Positions 1 through 7,748 of a stretch of DNA of 9,271 bases are shown piece after piece. The notes below the pieces were generated by a model. That model was given only the letters and a program-made list of their open reading frames with translations, had not been told where the DNA came from and made no database searches. How positions within the stretch are numbered: the first letter of the stretch is position 1; the number at the start of each line of letters is the position of its first letter. The position numbers and the translations under genes are program-made. Origin of the DNA: an uncultured Coriobacteriaceae bacterium (GTDB taxonomy: Bacteria; Actinomycetota; Coriobacteriia; Coriobacteriales; Atopobiaceae); the NCBI GenBank assembly GCA_900543875.1, contig UQSV01000062.1, positions 1-9,271 of the forward strand, read 5' to 3'.

Positions 1-18
1 TGCCCGCACGAGCCGTCG

Positions 19-1593
19 TTACAGATCTACCTGCACGCAGGCGAGGTCGATGAGGCGCAGCAGGAAGCGAATGCCCTGCAGGTAGGCGCGGCGCGTGATG
101 CGTTCGTCGGTGCCGTGGACGCCCCGGGCGCACTCGTCGTCATCGACCACGAAGGCCGAGAAGCGAATGCAGGCGGGGCAGATGCGCTCGTAGTTGGCCG
201 CGTCGGTGGCGCCAATGACCGTGGAAGGCACGACGCGCACGGGCGTGCGGCCGCCATCCTCGCCGGGCTCGCGGAAGTAGCGGCTGGCCGCCGCGCGCAC
301 GTAGGCGAGGCCGGCGCCGCCGGGCTCGGGCGCGTGCGTGGCCTCCGAGCTGCCGGGACCCAGCTCCACCGTGACGCCCAGGTCTGCCACGGCCTCGCGG
401 CAGCGCTCGAGCACGTCTGCGCGCGTGGTGCCCTCGAGCATGCGGAAGTTGACGTTGGCCCACATGTCCTGTGGCATCACGTTGCACGAGGCCGAACCGC
501 CCTCGATTATCGTGGGCGCGCACGTGGTGGTGACGAGTGGGAAGAGCTGTGGGTCCGCAAGGCAGGCGCGGGCCACCTCGTTCGCGCGCTCGTCGACGTC
601 TGCCGCGCAGGCAATGCCCAGCTCGGACAGCGGGCCGCTCGTCATCGCGGGTGCCAGCTCGCGCAGCAGGGCGGCCGAGAGCGGCGTGAGGCGCACGGGC
701 CACTCGATGGCACAGATGCGGGCGATGGCCTGGGACAGCACGCCCAGCGACGTGCCACCAAACGGGTTGGACGAGTGGCCGCCGGCGCTGCTTGCCCGCA
801 GGATGACGTCCGCGTAGCCCTTCTCGGCGAGGTCTGCGTGCATGAGGTGAAAGCCCGGCGCCCCGTACTCGGCCGACGAGACGATGCGGTAGTCGCCCTC
901 GTCCACGAGAAACTCGAGCTCAACGCCGCGGCGCTCGAGCTCCTGCCCCAGCGCGTGGGCGCCAAACTGGTTGGTCTCCTCGTCTTGGCCAAACGCCAGG
1001 ACGATGGTGCGGCGCAGGCGCCAGCCGTGGGCCAGCGCGTACTCGACGGCCTCGAGGATGCCCGTGACCTGGTCCTTCATGTCGATGGCGCCGCGGCCCC
1101 AGACGTAGGTGTCGTCCACGTCGCCCGAGAAGGCGCCGTGGCCCCAGTCGCCCTCGGTGCCGGGTACGACGCTCACCACGTCCTGGTGACCCATGAGCAT
1201 CATGGGGCGCAGGGACGCGTCGCTGCCCGGGATGGTCACCAGCAGCGAGTAGCCAATGACCTCGGCCTCGCCGGCGGAGAAGACGTGTGGGTATGCCACG
1301 CGCATCCAGGTCTGCAGCGCGTCGAAAGCGCCCCAGTCCGTTTGCGCGTCGTCCATGTGGCTCACCGTGGCAAACGAGAGCGCCCGGCCCAACCGCTCGC
1401 AGAGGTCCTGCTCGCACAGGTCGGGGTAGTCCGTCTCGTGGTCAAAGAACTGCCAGACGGCCGCGCCGCTGGGGACGGCCTCGGCGGACCCGCTGCCAGC
1501 GCCGCCCGCCACCTGTCCGTTCTTCTCGGCTACGCGCGTGGCCGTCAGCGAGGCGCCTACCTGTTCGCTCGCCGCTACGACGGCGCCGCTCAC
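19..1593 (-). CDS. M20-family zinc metallopeptidase (carboxypeptidase S / PM20D1-like)
   Basis: Predicted cytoplasmic di-zinc hydrolase of 524 residues that removes a terminal amino acid or an acyl group from a small peptide or N-acyl amino acid. Seen: GHQDVV at 135-140 (His136, Asp138), GRGAIDMKD at 166-174 (Asp171, bridging ligand), DEE at 204-206 (catalytic and zinc Glu), LVDEG at 229-233 (Asp231), GGHSS at 271-275 (dimer-domain His) and GVHGTDE at 491-497 (His493, last zinc ligand). All key M20 residues are present, so it should be active. The length and the DEE and LVDEG context resemble the CPS1/PM20D1 branch more than ArgE/DapE; this is family knowledge. The start is GTG, overlapping the upstream ATPase stop as GTGA, with GGAG 7 nt upstream inside the ATPase gene. 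The first 43 residues are Ala/Gly/Ser-rich with no signal peptide; the conserved domain begins near residue 46. It is the last gene of the transporter operon. The substrate is not determined. Confidence 0.9.
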   Translation of the reverse strand: MSGAVVAASEQVGASLTATRVAEKNGQVAGGAGSGSAEAVPSGAAVWQFFDHETDYPDLCEQDLCERLGRALSFATVSHMDDAQTDWGAFDALQTWMRVAYPHVFSAGEAEVIGYSLLVTIPGSDASLRPMMLMGHQDVVSVVPGTEGDWGHGAFSGDVDDTYVWGRGAIDMKDQVTGILEAVEYALAHGWRLRRTIVLAFGQDEETNQFGAHALGQELERRGVELEFLVDEGDYRIVSSAEYGAPGFHLMHADLAEKGYADVILRASSAGGHSSNPFGGTSLGVLSQAIARICAIEWPVRLTPLSAALLRELAPAMTSGPLSELGIACAADVDERANEVARACLADPQLFPLVTTTCAPTIIEGGSASCNVMPQDMWANVNFRMLEGTTRADVLERCREAVADLGVTVELGPGSSEATHAPEPGGAGLAYVRAAASRYFREPGEDGGRTPVRVVPSTVIGATDAANYERICPACIRFSAFVVDDDECARGVHGTDERITRRAYLQGIRFLLRLIDLACVQVDL

Positions 1594-2405
1594 GCGCCGG
1601 CTCCGGCCATGGCCTCGGAGTCGTCGAGGTAGCGCGAGAGGAACGCGCGCGTGCGCTCGTGCTCGGGTGCGCCAAAGATCTTGTCGGGAGAGCCCTGCTC
1701 GAGCACCACGCCCTGGTCCATGAAGACCACGCGGTCGCTCACGGTGCGGGCAAAGGCCATCTCGTGCGTGACCACCACCATGGTCATGCCCTCGCCCGCG
1801 AGCTTGCGCATGACCTCGAGCACCTCGCCCACGATCTCGGGGTCAAGGGCGCTCGTGGGCTCGTCGAACAGCATGATCTGCGGGTTCATGCACAGCGCGC
1901 GGGCAATGGCCACGCGCTGCTTCTGGCCGCCGGACAGGCGCGTCACGTCGGCGTTGGCAAACTTGGCGAGTCCCACGCTCTCGAGGTGCCTCAGGGCGGT
2001 CTTCTCGGCCTCCTCCTTGGAGCGCTTCTTGAGCGTCACGGGCGCGAGCGTACAGTTGTCGAGCACGTTCATGTTGTTGAAGAGGTTGAAGCCCTGGAAC
2101 ACCATGCCGATCTTCTCGCGCAGGGCGTTCACGTTGGTGCGGTCGGCCGTGAGGTCGGTGTCGTGGAACCACACGTGGCCCGAGTCGGGCGTCTCGAGCA
2201 GGTTGAGGCAGCGCAGCAGGGTCGACTTGCCCGAGCCCGAGGCGCCGATGATCGTCACGACCTCGCCCGGCATGACGGACAGGTTGATGCCCTTGAGCAC
2301 CTCGAGCTGGCCAAACGACTTGCGCAGGTCCTCAACGCGGATGAGGGCCTCGCTCTTGGCGGGGGCGGTTGCGGAGTGCTCCGCGGTGATGTTCTGGTTG
2401 TCCAC
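1590..2405 (-). CDS. Polar amino-acid-type ABC transporter ATPase (GlnQ/HisP/ArtP-like)
   Basis: Cytoplasmic ATPase of 271 residues that powers the importer encoded with it. Seen: Walker [10 protein letters not shown] at 54-62, Q-loop Gln104 in MVFQGFNLF, signature LSGGQ at 157-161, Walker B IMLFDE at 177-182 followed by PTSALDPE, and H-loop His214 in VTHEMAFA. The core from residue 21 ([12 protein letters not shown]) matches the size and order of amino-acid importer ATPases. The first 20 residues are a variable extension. The start is GTG at 2405, supported by a strong AGGAGG (minus strand, 2415 to 2410) with a 4-nt spacer that overlaps the permease stop. Only 8 nt separate the two genes. 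Its own stop overlaps the M20 start by 4 nt, suggesting translational coupling. The substrate cannot be read from the ATPase. Confidence 0.95.
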   Translation of the reverse strand: MDNQNITAEHSATAPAKSEALIRVEDLRKSFGQLEVLKGINLSVMPGEVVTIIGASGSGKSTLLRCLNLLETPDSGHVWFHDTDLTADRTNVNALREKIGMVFQGFNLFNNMNVLDNCTLAPVTLKKRSKEEAEKTALRHLESVGLAKFANADVTRLSGGQKQRVAIARALCMNPQIMLFDEPTSALDPEIVGEVLEVMRKLAGEGMTMVVVTHEMAFARTVSDRVVFMDQGVVLEQGSPDKIFGAPEHERTRAFLSRYLDDSEAMAGAGA

Positions 2406-2409
2406 GGTT

Positions 2410-2415
2410 CCTCCT
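2410..2415 (-). promoter_or_regulatory. Shine-Dalgarno AGGAGG of the ATPase, overlapping the permease stop
   Basis: AGGAGG lies 4 nt before the GTG start at 2405 and shares two bases with the permease TAG stop (2414-2416). It decides the GTG as the start and suggests that ribosomes ending on the permease re-initiate on the ATPase. Confidence 0.75.
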
Positions 2416-3562
2416 AGTTAGAGCTGGGGAGTGTCTTGGTGCCCTGGGCGCCCAGGCGCTTGCCGAAGGCCTCGAGCAGGCGGCTCGCGATGAGCGTGAG
2501 GCACAGGTACACGACGAGCGCCACGCAGTAGACCTCCATCTGGCGGTAGTAGATGCCGGCCACGGTAGTGGTGGCGTACATGAGGTCGAACACGCCGATG
2601 GCCGAGAGCACCGAGGAGTCCTTGATGTTGATGATGAGCTCGTTGGTGAGCGCGGGGATGGCGTACTTGATGCCCTGCGGGAACACGACCTTGCGCATGG
2701 CCTGCCACTGCGAGAGGCCCAGGCTGCGGGCCGCCTCGGCCTGCCCGGCGTCGACGCTCTCGATGCCGCCGCGCAGCACCTCCATCATGTAGGCGGTGGA
2801 GTTGAGCGAGATGGTGACGAGGCCCGCCGTGAACGTGGACCAGATCTGGTTGGCCTGCCCGGCGTCCATGCCAAGGCCGCGCAGGAACGAGAAGCCTGCG
2901 AAGTAGATGAGCAGGCCCTGAACCATCATGGGCGTGCCGCGCACCACGGTGCTGTAGACGCGCGAGAAGCCACGGCCCACGCTCTTGAGGAAGCGGATGG
3001 CGTCGTTGTCGACGCGGTCCGCCTGCTGGATGCGCAGGAAGCACATGCCCAGCGCCAGGAAGAACGCGATGATCGTGCCAAAGGTGGCAAGCGCGATGGT
3101 GATGCCAATGCCCTGGACAAAGAACTGCCTGCTCTCCCACGTCATGTAGACGAGGCTCGAGAGGAAGTCGCTGGGGTTGGAGTTGGACGCGACGCTCGCG
3201 CGCACGAGGTCGGCAAAGCCCAGCACGCCGCGGTCGACGAAGAACAGCAGCGTGCAGGCGACCACCACGTAGGAGCCGACGCGTTCGACGCGCTTGGCGG
3301 CCGGGCGGGCGAGGGGAGAGGTGGCGGCGTAGTCGCGCCAGCGCACGAGCTTGTTGAGCAGGGCCACGGCCGAGACGGCGAGCCAGGCCCACAGGACGAG
3401 CCACGGCAGGTCCTGGGCGATGCCCAGGGGCGCCAGCGCGCTCATGGGCGTGGGCGCCTGCTGCGAGAACCACAGGCCCACGGCCGCGATCGCGCTCGTG
3501 CCAAGGAAGACGTAACGGTGGTCGGCCGCGCAGAAGGAGGCCAGACGCTTGAGTGACTTCAT
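2414..3562 (-). CDS. Amino-acid ABC transporter permease (HisM/GlnP family) with N-terminal membrane extension
   Basis: Inner-membrane permease of 382 residues forming the translocation channel. The C-terminal part, from about residue 145, is a standard HisM/GlnP domain. It starts with a helix near 150-172 and has the RGTPMMVQ segment at 208-215. The EAA loop at 261-296 contains EAARSLGLS and ends in VVFPQ, and contacts the ATPase. Final helices lie near 300-330 and 343-360. Typical family members are about 220 residues. Here roughly 145 residues precede the domain, with three likely membrane segments near 17-32, 53-70 and 97-115 and a basic loop between the last two. A single permease gene implies a homodimer. 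The ATG at 3562 has GGGAGG about 7 nt upstream and lies 12 nt after the binding-protein stop. The family call is firm; the role of the extension is unknown. Confidence 0.93.
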   Translation of the reverse strand: MKSLKRLASFCAADHRYVFLGTSAIAAVGLWFSQQAPTPMSALAPLGIAQDLPWLVLWAWLAVSAVALLNKLVRWRDYAATSPLARPAAKRVERVGSYVVVACTLLFFVDRGVLGFADLVRASVASNSNPSDFLSSLVYMTWESRQFFVQGIGITIALATFGTIIAFFLALGMCFLRIQQADRVDNDAIRFLKSVGRGFSRVYSTVVRGTPMMVQGLLIYFAGFSFLRGLGMDAGQANQIWSTFTAGLVTISLNSTAYMMEVLRGGIESVDAGQAEAARSLGLSQWQAMRKVVFPQGIKYAIPALTNELIINIKDSSVLSAIGVFDLMYATTTVAGIYYRQMEVYCVALVVYLCLTLIASRLLEAFGKRLGAQGTKTLPSSN

Positions 3563-3574
3563 GGGGCTCCCTCC

Positions 3575-4477
3575 CTATTCCGGCTGGCGGTCGAGGCAGG
3601 CCTGCCACATGGCGCTGCGCTCATCCTCGCTCACGCCGTCGACGACCTCGTTGATGATGTCGAGCAGCTTGGCCGAGCCCTTGCGCATGCCCACGTTACA
3701 GGCGACGTCCTGCTGGAAGCCCTCGCCCTCGGCAAAGCGGACGGGCACGATGCCGGGGTTCTGCTTCATGTAGCCCTCCTCGTTCTCGGTGTTGTAGGTC
3801 ACCGCGTCGCAGGTGCCCTGCAGCAGGTGGCTGAACACGTTGGGCACCGAGTCGACGGGGGCCTGGTGGATGACGCCGGGGATCTCGTCGATGACGGTGT
3901 CGAGCATCGTGTCCTTCTGGCCCAGCACCTGCGCGCCCGAGAAGTCAGACAGCTTGGTGGCGTTCTCGTACTTGGAGCCCTCCTTCACGAACAGGCCAAA
4001 GTAGCCCACGAAGTAGGGGTCGGAGAAGTCGACGGACTGGCGGCGCTCGTCGGTGGCGCTCATGCCGGCGATGATGAGGTCGATCTGGCCGTTGTTGAGG
4101 GCGTCGATGAGGCCAGAGAAGGTCATCTTCACCGCAACGGGCTCGCCGCCGAGCTTCTCGCACACGAGCTTGGCGAACTGGACGTCGTAGCCGTCGGCGT
4201 AGGCGCCGCTCACGTTGTCGACCGGGATGGTGTACTCGCTGGGCTCTGACGTCTGCCAGTTGTAGGGGGCGTAGGCAACCTCCATGCCCACGCGGATCTG
4301 CGCCTTGCCAAGGATTTCGTCTGAGCGGTCCTCGCGAGCGTCGCCGGTGCCAGACTCGACGACGGGGATGGTGGAGGGGCGCTGGCAGCCTGCGAGCGCG
4401 GGCAGCGCCACGAGCGACCCGGCGCCCAGCGCGGTGCGCAGGAATGCGCGGCGGGTCATGTTGCGGTGAGTGGTCAT
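3575..4477 (-). CDS. Family-3 extracellular solute-binding lipoprotein, Tat-type signal
   Basis: Surface-anchored receptor of 300 residues that captures substrate for the ABC importer downstream. Seen: twin-arginine motif TRRAFLR at 8-14, a hydrophobic stretch, then lipobox LAGC with Cys31 as the lipidation site; mature SBP_bac_3 fold from about residue 59. GMSATDERRQSVDFSDPY at 138-155 is the family signature. By motif alignment Arg145 matches the Arg that binds the ligand alpha-carboxylate (HisJ Arg77, GlnH Arg75). In the second lobe DAVTYN at 224-229 puts Asn229 where HisJ Asp161 and GlnH Asp157 bind the ligand amino group, so the ligand may not be a free alpha-amino acid. The ATG at 4477 is chosen over an ORF extension to 4576 because it places the signal peptide at the N terminus and has AAAGGA 5 nt upstream. 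It is the first gene of the operon. Confidence 0.94.
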   Translation of the reverse strand: MTTHRNMTRRAFLRTALGAGSLVALPALAGCQRPSTIPVVESGTGDAREDRSDEILGKAQIRVGMEVAYAPYNWQTSEPSEYTIPVDNVSGAYADGYDVQFAKLVCEKLGGEPVAVKMTFSGLIDALNNGQIDLIIAGMSATDERRQSVDFSDPYFVGYFGLFVKEGSKYENATKLSDFSGAQVLGQKDTMLDTVIDEIPGVIHQAPVDSVPNVFSHLLQGTCDAVTYNTENEEGYMKQNPGIVPVRFAEGEGFQQDVACNVGMRKGSAKLLDIINEVVDGVSEDERSAMWQACLDRQPE

Positions 4478-4614
4478 GCGTGTCCTTTCGAGCGTGCCGG
4501 CGCGAGGGGGCGCTCCGGCACCATATGAAGCTCTAACAGGATACGGGTTTGATGGCTCCCGTGCATGCTCGCGCACAAAAGGGTAACGCTGCGGAAATGC
4601 CCTTCAGGTTGAGT
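4478..4614 (-). promoter_or_regulatory. Leader and probable promoter region of the transporter–peptidase operon
   Basis: This gap separates the binding-protein start from the terminator-like hairpin of the upstream unit, so the operon promoter should lie here. The stretch 4522-4556 is AT-richer than its surroundings. It offers weak -10-like hexamers on the minus strand (TATCCT at 4543 to 4538; CATATG at 4527 to 4522), but I found no convincing -35 at normal spacing. The gap also holds the hairpin 4494-4521 described separately. I see no small gene and no recognised riboswitch. Confidence 0.4.
4494..4521 (-). promoter_or_regulatory. Leader hairpin just upstream of the binding-protein Shine-Dalgarno
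   Basis: Perfect 7-bp inverted repeat GTGCCGG/CCGGCAC (4494-4500 with 4515-4521). After one mismatch, 3 more base pairs (GCG/CGC) close a 6-nt loop. It ends 5 nt before the AAAGGA ribosome site. It could stabilise the mRNA end or modulate translation; function is inferred only. Confidence 0.4.
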
Positions 4615-4647
4615 GCGGGGCCTGCGGCGTCATGCCGCAGGCCCCGC
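4615..4647 (-). terminator. Perfect 14-bp GC hairpin after the FtsX-type permease gene
   Basis: Positions 4615-4628 are exactly complementary to 4634-4647, with a 5-nt loop (GTCAT on the plus strand). The hairpin begins 34 nt beyond the permease stop and lies before the next operon, the expected place for a terminator. No U-tract follows on the minus strand (ACTCAACC comes next), so it is not a classical intrinsic terminator. It may terminate by stem strength alone, assist Rho or protect the 3' end of the mRNA. Confidence 0.6.
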
Positions 4648-4681
4648 CGGTCGTGCGTCGGCTTTAGTTGTCCTCTGGCCG

Positions 4682-6928
4682 CTACTCGCTCTTCCTCACG
4701 CGAATCGCGTCGCGCACGATGCCGGCGCCCATCACGTAGGTGAGCACGAAGTAGCCACCGTAGGCCGCGAGGAACACCGCGCAGGTGAGTCCCACCGTGC
4801 CACCAATCGAGATGTTGCCCATGACCTTCACCAGGTCGATGATCACGTGCAGGGCAACGGACGAGTGAGCCACGCCCACCACCAGCGGAAACACGAAGAA
4901 CACGGCCTGCTGCGCCAGCACCGAGTGGCGAATCTCGCTCGTCTCGCATCCCAGCTCAGACAGCACGCGGTAGCTGCGCGTGGAGTCGGCCACGCCCGAG
5001 AGCTGCTGGATCGTGAGAATCGCGGCGCACGCCACCACGAGCACAAAGCCAATGTAGATGGCCAGGTAGCTGATGAGGCCGCGCATCGAGTTGGACTGCT
5101 CGTACATCTCGCTGCGGCGGACGATGGTCTGGCTCCAGTAGCCGCATGGCAGGTCGCCGCCGTCCTGCTCACCAAGGGTGGTGAGGACGAGGCCATCGAA
5201 GAAGTCGTCGCCCTGCTTGGTGGTGACGTCTTGGCGGTAGTTGGCGAGCAACGTGCTGAAGGCCAGCGTGTAGTTGGCCTCTGCGAGCACCGCGTCGGGC
5301 ACGATGACGGTGCCGGGGTTGCTACCCATCGCGGAGTTGCCTAGGGCGCCTGCCTTCGCATCGACCTTGCTCGCAACGGGACGCAGCTCGTGGCCCGCGA
5401 TTGTAAGCGTCTGGCCCTCGCTCATGAAGTGGTCGTACAGGTCGCTTGCGGTCTCGCCCATGTCGCAGGTGATGAGGTAGCCGTCCTCGCCCAGGCTCAC
5501 CTGGGGAAGCCCCCGCAGGGAAAGCAGCGCGTTGTACTGGCTCTCAGAGGCAACGTACAGGCCAAAGGTCTCCGAGTTGGTGTAGCCAAAGGCCGCGGGC
5601 GTCTCGATGCCCAGCTGCCGGGAGAGCGCAGACGGCGATACCTCGGGCGCGTCCATCGTGTTCGCGGGAATGGGGTAGTACTGGTCGATCTGCACGTGGT
5701 CGCCCAAAACCTGGCGCGCATCGAGTTCCTCGGGGGCGCTGGCCTTGTTCGCGCTCTTCTCGGCCATGCCATACGAGCCGTCATCGAGCTTGATGCCCCG
5801 CAGGTTGTCGTAGATGTCGAGCGGCCCGCGCGCGAAAGCAAACCCATCGCCGCCAAGCTTCTCGAAGAAGCCGGACAACACGGCCGAGTTGTAGGTGTAG
5901 GTGCTCGAGACGTCCACGGGATTGTTGATCTCGAGGTTCTCACTCATGACGCTCGCAATCGACATACCGCAGGTAACGGAGGTAATGGCGAGGAACAGGA
6001 TCATCGAGATGACGCCCATCGAGAGCGACACGGTGTTCACCTTGGCCGCAAGCTGACGCAGCGTGAACATGTTGAGGCCACGCCAGTAGACGGCTCGCAG
6101 GCGCTGTACCAGGGCGAGAAGCGCGCCCGACAGGCCAAAGAACAGCATGATGGTGCCGGCCGTAACCATGCCCGTGGTGATCTCGAACTGCGTCATGCCT
6201 TGGTCGAGCTCGTCGCCCACGAGGTCGATGGGAAAGCCGTCGTGCAGCAGGCGCGCGTAGGCCACGCCCACAAGCGCCGCGCCCGCCGCGAACAGCGCAA
6301 CCGACACCCACGCCTTGCGCATCTTGACCTGCTCGTTCTGGCGGCTTGCGCTCATGAGGCCAATGAGCCGCGTGCGGGCAACAACGCGCAGGTTGAACGC
6401 GAGCGTCACCACAAAGATCGTGACGAGGCACGACACCGTGAGACGCAGGGCGTCGAGCGAGAAGAAGAAGTGGAAGGTCGAGATCTGCGCCTTGAACATC
6501 GAGGCGGTGAAGAACGTCATGACCCACGAGACGCCCACGCCAAGGAGCAGCCCCAGCACCAGCGCGGCGCCCGAGACGATGGCCGTCTCGAGGGCCATGA
6601 TAAGGGCCACGCGCCCGCGCGTCATGCCCAGTACCTGGTAGAGGCCAAACTCCTTCTTGCGCCGCTTCATGATGAAGTTGTTGGCGTAGACCATGAGAAA
6701 GCCCATGATGGCGGCCAAGAAGTAGGTGAGGCTGCCGAGTGCCTCGCCGAGGAGCTCGGAGAGGCCCTCCATGGGGATGCCGGCGAGGTCTGCCTGCATC
6801 GAGACGGTGTTGAACGCGTAGAACACGGCCACGCCCAGGGTGAGCGTGAGCAGGTAGACGAGGTAGTCGCGCCCGGCTCGGCGGACGTTTCCCCAGGCGA
6901 GCTTACAGAGCATCGGAGCCGTCACCAC
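4682..6928 (-). CDS. BceB/FtsX-type ABC transporter permease with large extracellular domain
   Basis: Membrane subunit of 748 residues for a peptide-antibiotic detoxification or sensing transporter. Ten likely transmembrane helices: near 22-39, 63-82, 107-135, 162-182, 205-222, 252-274, 302-325, 617-640, 672-698 and 709-735. Coupling segments follow helix 2 (KRRKKEFGLYQVLGMTRG, 88-105) and helix 8 (RSYRVLSELGCETSEIRHSV, 651-670), as in FtsX domains. Residues 328-615 form one outer domain between helices 7 and 8, the BceB layout. It is larger than the roughly 200 residues usual there, which explains the length above Bacillus BceB (about 650). The start is uncertain: GTG at 6928 or 6925, or ATG at 6913, where MLCKLAWGNVRR matches the usual family N terminus. 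It overlaps the ATPase gene by 26 or 11 nt. The substrate is unknown. Confidence 0.9.
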   Translation of the reverse strand: MVTAPMLCKLAWGNVRRAGRDYLVYLLTLTLGVAVFYAFNTVSMQADLAGIPMEGLSELLGEALGSLTYFLAAIMGFLMVYANNFIMKRRKKEFGLYQVLGMTRGRVALIMALETAIVSGAALVLGLLLGVGVSWVMTFFTASMFKAQISTFHFFFSLDALRLTVSCLVTIFVVTLAFNLRVVARTRLIGLMSASRQNEQVKMRKAWVSVALFAAGAALVGVAYARLLHDGFPIDLVGDELDQGMTQFEITTGMVTAGTIMLFFGLSGALLALVQRLRAVYWRGLNMFTLRQLAAKVNTVSLSMGVISMILFLAITSVTCGMSIASVMSENLEINNPVDVSSTYTYNSAVLSGFFEKLGGDGFAFARGPLDIYDNLRGIKLDDGSYGMAEKSANKASAPEELDARQVLGDHVQIDQYYPIPANTMDAPEVSPSALSRQLGIETPAAFGYTNSETFGLYVASESQYNALLSLRGLPQVSLGEDGYLITCDMGETASDLYDHFMSEGQTLTIAGHELRPVASKVDAKAGALGNSAMGSNPGTVIVPDAVLAEANYTLAFSTLLANYRQDVTTKQGDDFFDGLVLTTLGEQDGGDLPCGYWSQTIVRRSEMYEQSNSMRGLISYLAIYIGFVLVVACAAILTIQQLSGVADSTRSYRVLSELGCETSEIRHSVLAQQAVFFVFPLVVGVAHSSVALHVIIDLVKVMGNISIGGTVGLTCAVFLAAYGGYFVLTYVMGAGIVRDAIRVRKSE

Positions 6929-7748
6929 CCATCACGGCGACGACCTCCATGATGCGGTCGAAGAACTCGCGGCGGCTCGAGGCGCCGCGGCGCAGCTCGG
7001 TGAAGATGCGCCCGTCGCGGATGAACAGCACGCGCTGGGTGTAGCTCGCGGCGAAGCTGTCGTGGGTCACCATGAGGATCGTGGCGCGCGCGCCCTCGTT
7101 GAGGCTCTGCATGCTTTCGAGTAGCAGGCGCGCGTTCTTGGAGTCGAGCGCGCCCGTGGGCTCGTCGGCCATGATCACGGCGGGGCGGGTTACGAGGGCG
7201 CGGGCCGCGGCAACGCGCTGCTGCTGGCCGCCGGACAGCTGGTAGGGGTACTTGTCGAGCACCTCGTCGATGCCCAGGCGGCGGGCAATCTGCTCCACGC
7301 GGGCGAGCGTCTCGCCTGAGGCCGCGCGTGCGATGGTGAGCGGCAGCGCCACGTTCTCGCGCGCCGTGAGGGTGTCGAGCAGGTTGGAGTCCTGAAAGAT
7401 GAAGCCCAGCTGCTCGCGGCGGAAGCGCGCAAGGTCGCTGCCGCGCATGGCCGTGACGTCGGCCCCGCGCACCAGGACGTGGCCGCTCGTGGCCGTGTCG
7501 ATGGTCGAGACGCAGTTGAGCAGCGTCGACTTGCCCGAGCCCGAGGCGCCCATGATGCCCACGAACTCGCCCTCGCGCACGTCAAAGCTTACGTCGGCCA
7601 GGGCGCGGGTGGTGACGCCCTTGGCCCTGCCCCTGGGGGCATAGATCTTCTGGAGGTGCTGGACCGACAGCACCGTTCCCTGCGGTGCCTGGTGAACGGG
7701 GGCGAGCCCCTCTCCCATGGCGTGGCCCGGCTCGTAGTGCATGCCCAT
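6903..7748 (-). CDS. BceA/MacB-type ABC transporter ATPase
   Basis: Cytoplasmic ATPase of 281 residues paired with the FtsX-type permease encoded immediately downstream. Seen: Walker [10 protein letters not shown] at 67-75, Q-loop Gln119 in IFQDSNLLDTLT (the DSNLLDTLT pattern is typical of BceA-like members), signature LSGGQ at 171-175, Walker B VIMADE at 191-196 with PTGALDS, and H-loop His229 in VTHD. The ATG at 7748 is preferred over a TTG two codons upstream (7754) because AGAAGG (7762 to 7757) sits 8 nt before the ATG and almost touches the TTG. The first 24 residues, rich in Gly, His and Pro, precede the ABC core. Family members export or disable antimicrobial peptides and bacitracin-like compounds, usually under a BceRS two-component system; none is in this window. 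Confidence 0.93.
   Translation of the reverse strand: MGMHYEPGHAMGEGLAPVHQAPQGTVLSVQHLQKIYAPRGRAKGVTTRALADVSFDVREGEFVGIMGASGSGKSTLLNCVSTIDTATSGHVLVRGADVTAMRGSDLARFRREQLGFIFQDSNLLDTLTARENVALPLTIARAASGETLARVEQIARRLGIDEVLDKYPYQLSGGQQQRVAAARALVTRPAVIMADEPTGALDSKNARLLLESMQSLNEGARATILMVTHDSFAASYTQRVLFIRDGRIFTELRRGASSRREFFDRIMEVVAVMGGDGSDAL

Noticed and set aside
115..1632. Long plus-strand open frame opposite the M20 gene (505 codons)
   Set aside because: It is a GC-rich antisense shadow: Ala/Arg/Gly/His-rich translation with no domain, while the minus strand shows complete M20 motifs.
1287..2417. Plus-strand frame opposite the ATPase and M20 junction
   Set aside because: It crosses two firmly identified minus-strand genes, its composition is biased to Arg/Pro/His/Leu, and it has no recognisable fold.
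2418..3608. Second minus-strand frame over the permease (396 codons)
   Set aside because: The translation is dominated by Arg, His, Pro and Gly without hydrophobic segments; the other frame is a clear permease with its own ribosome site.
4478..4576. Upstream in-frame extension of the binding protein to 4576
   Set aside because: It would bury the Tat/lipobox signal 33 residues inside the protein. The ATG at 4477 has a ribosome site and a normal signal peptide.
5390..6952. Plus-strand 520-codon frame opposite the FtsX-type permease
   Set aside because: It is an antisense shadow rich in His/Arg/Glu/Ala. The minus strand encodes ten membrane helices and FtsX motifs.
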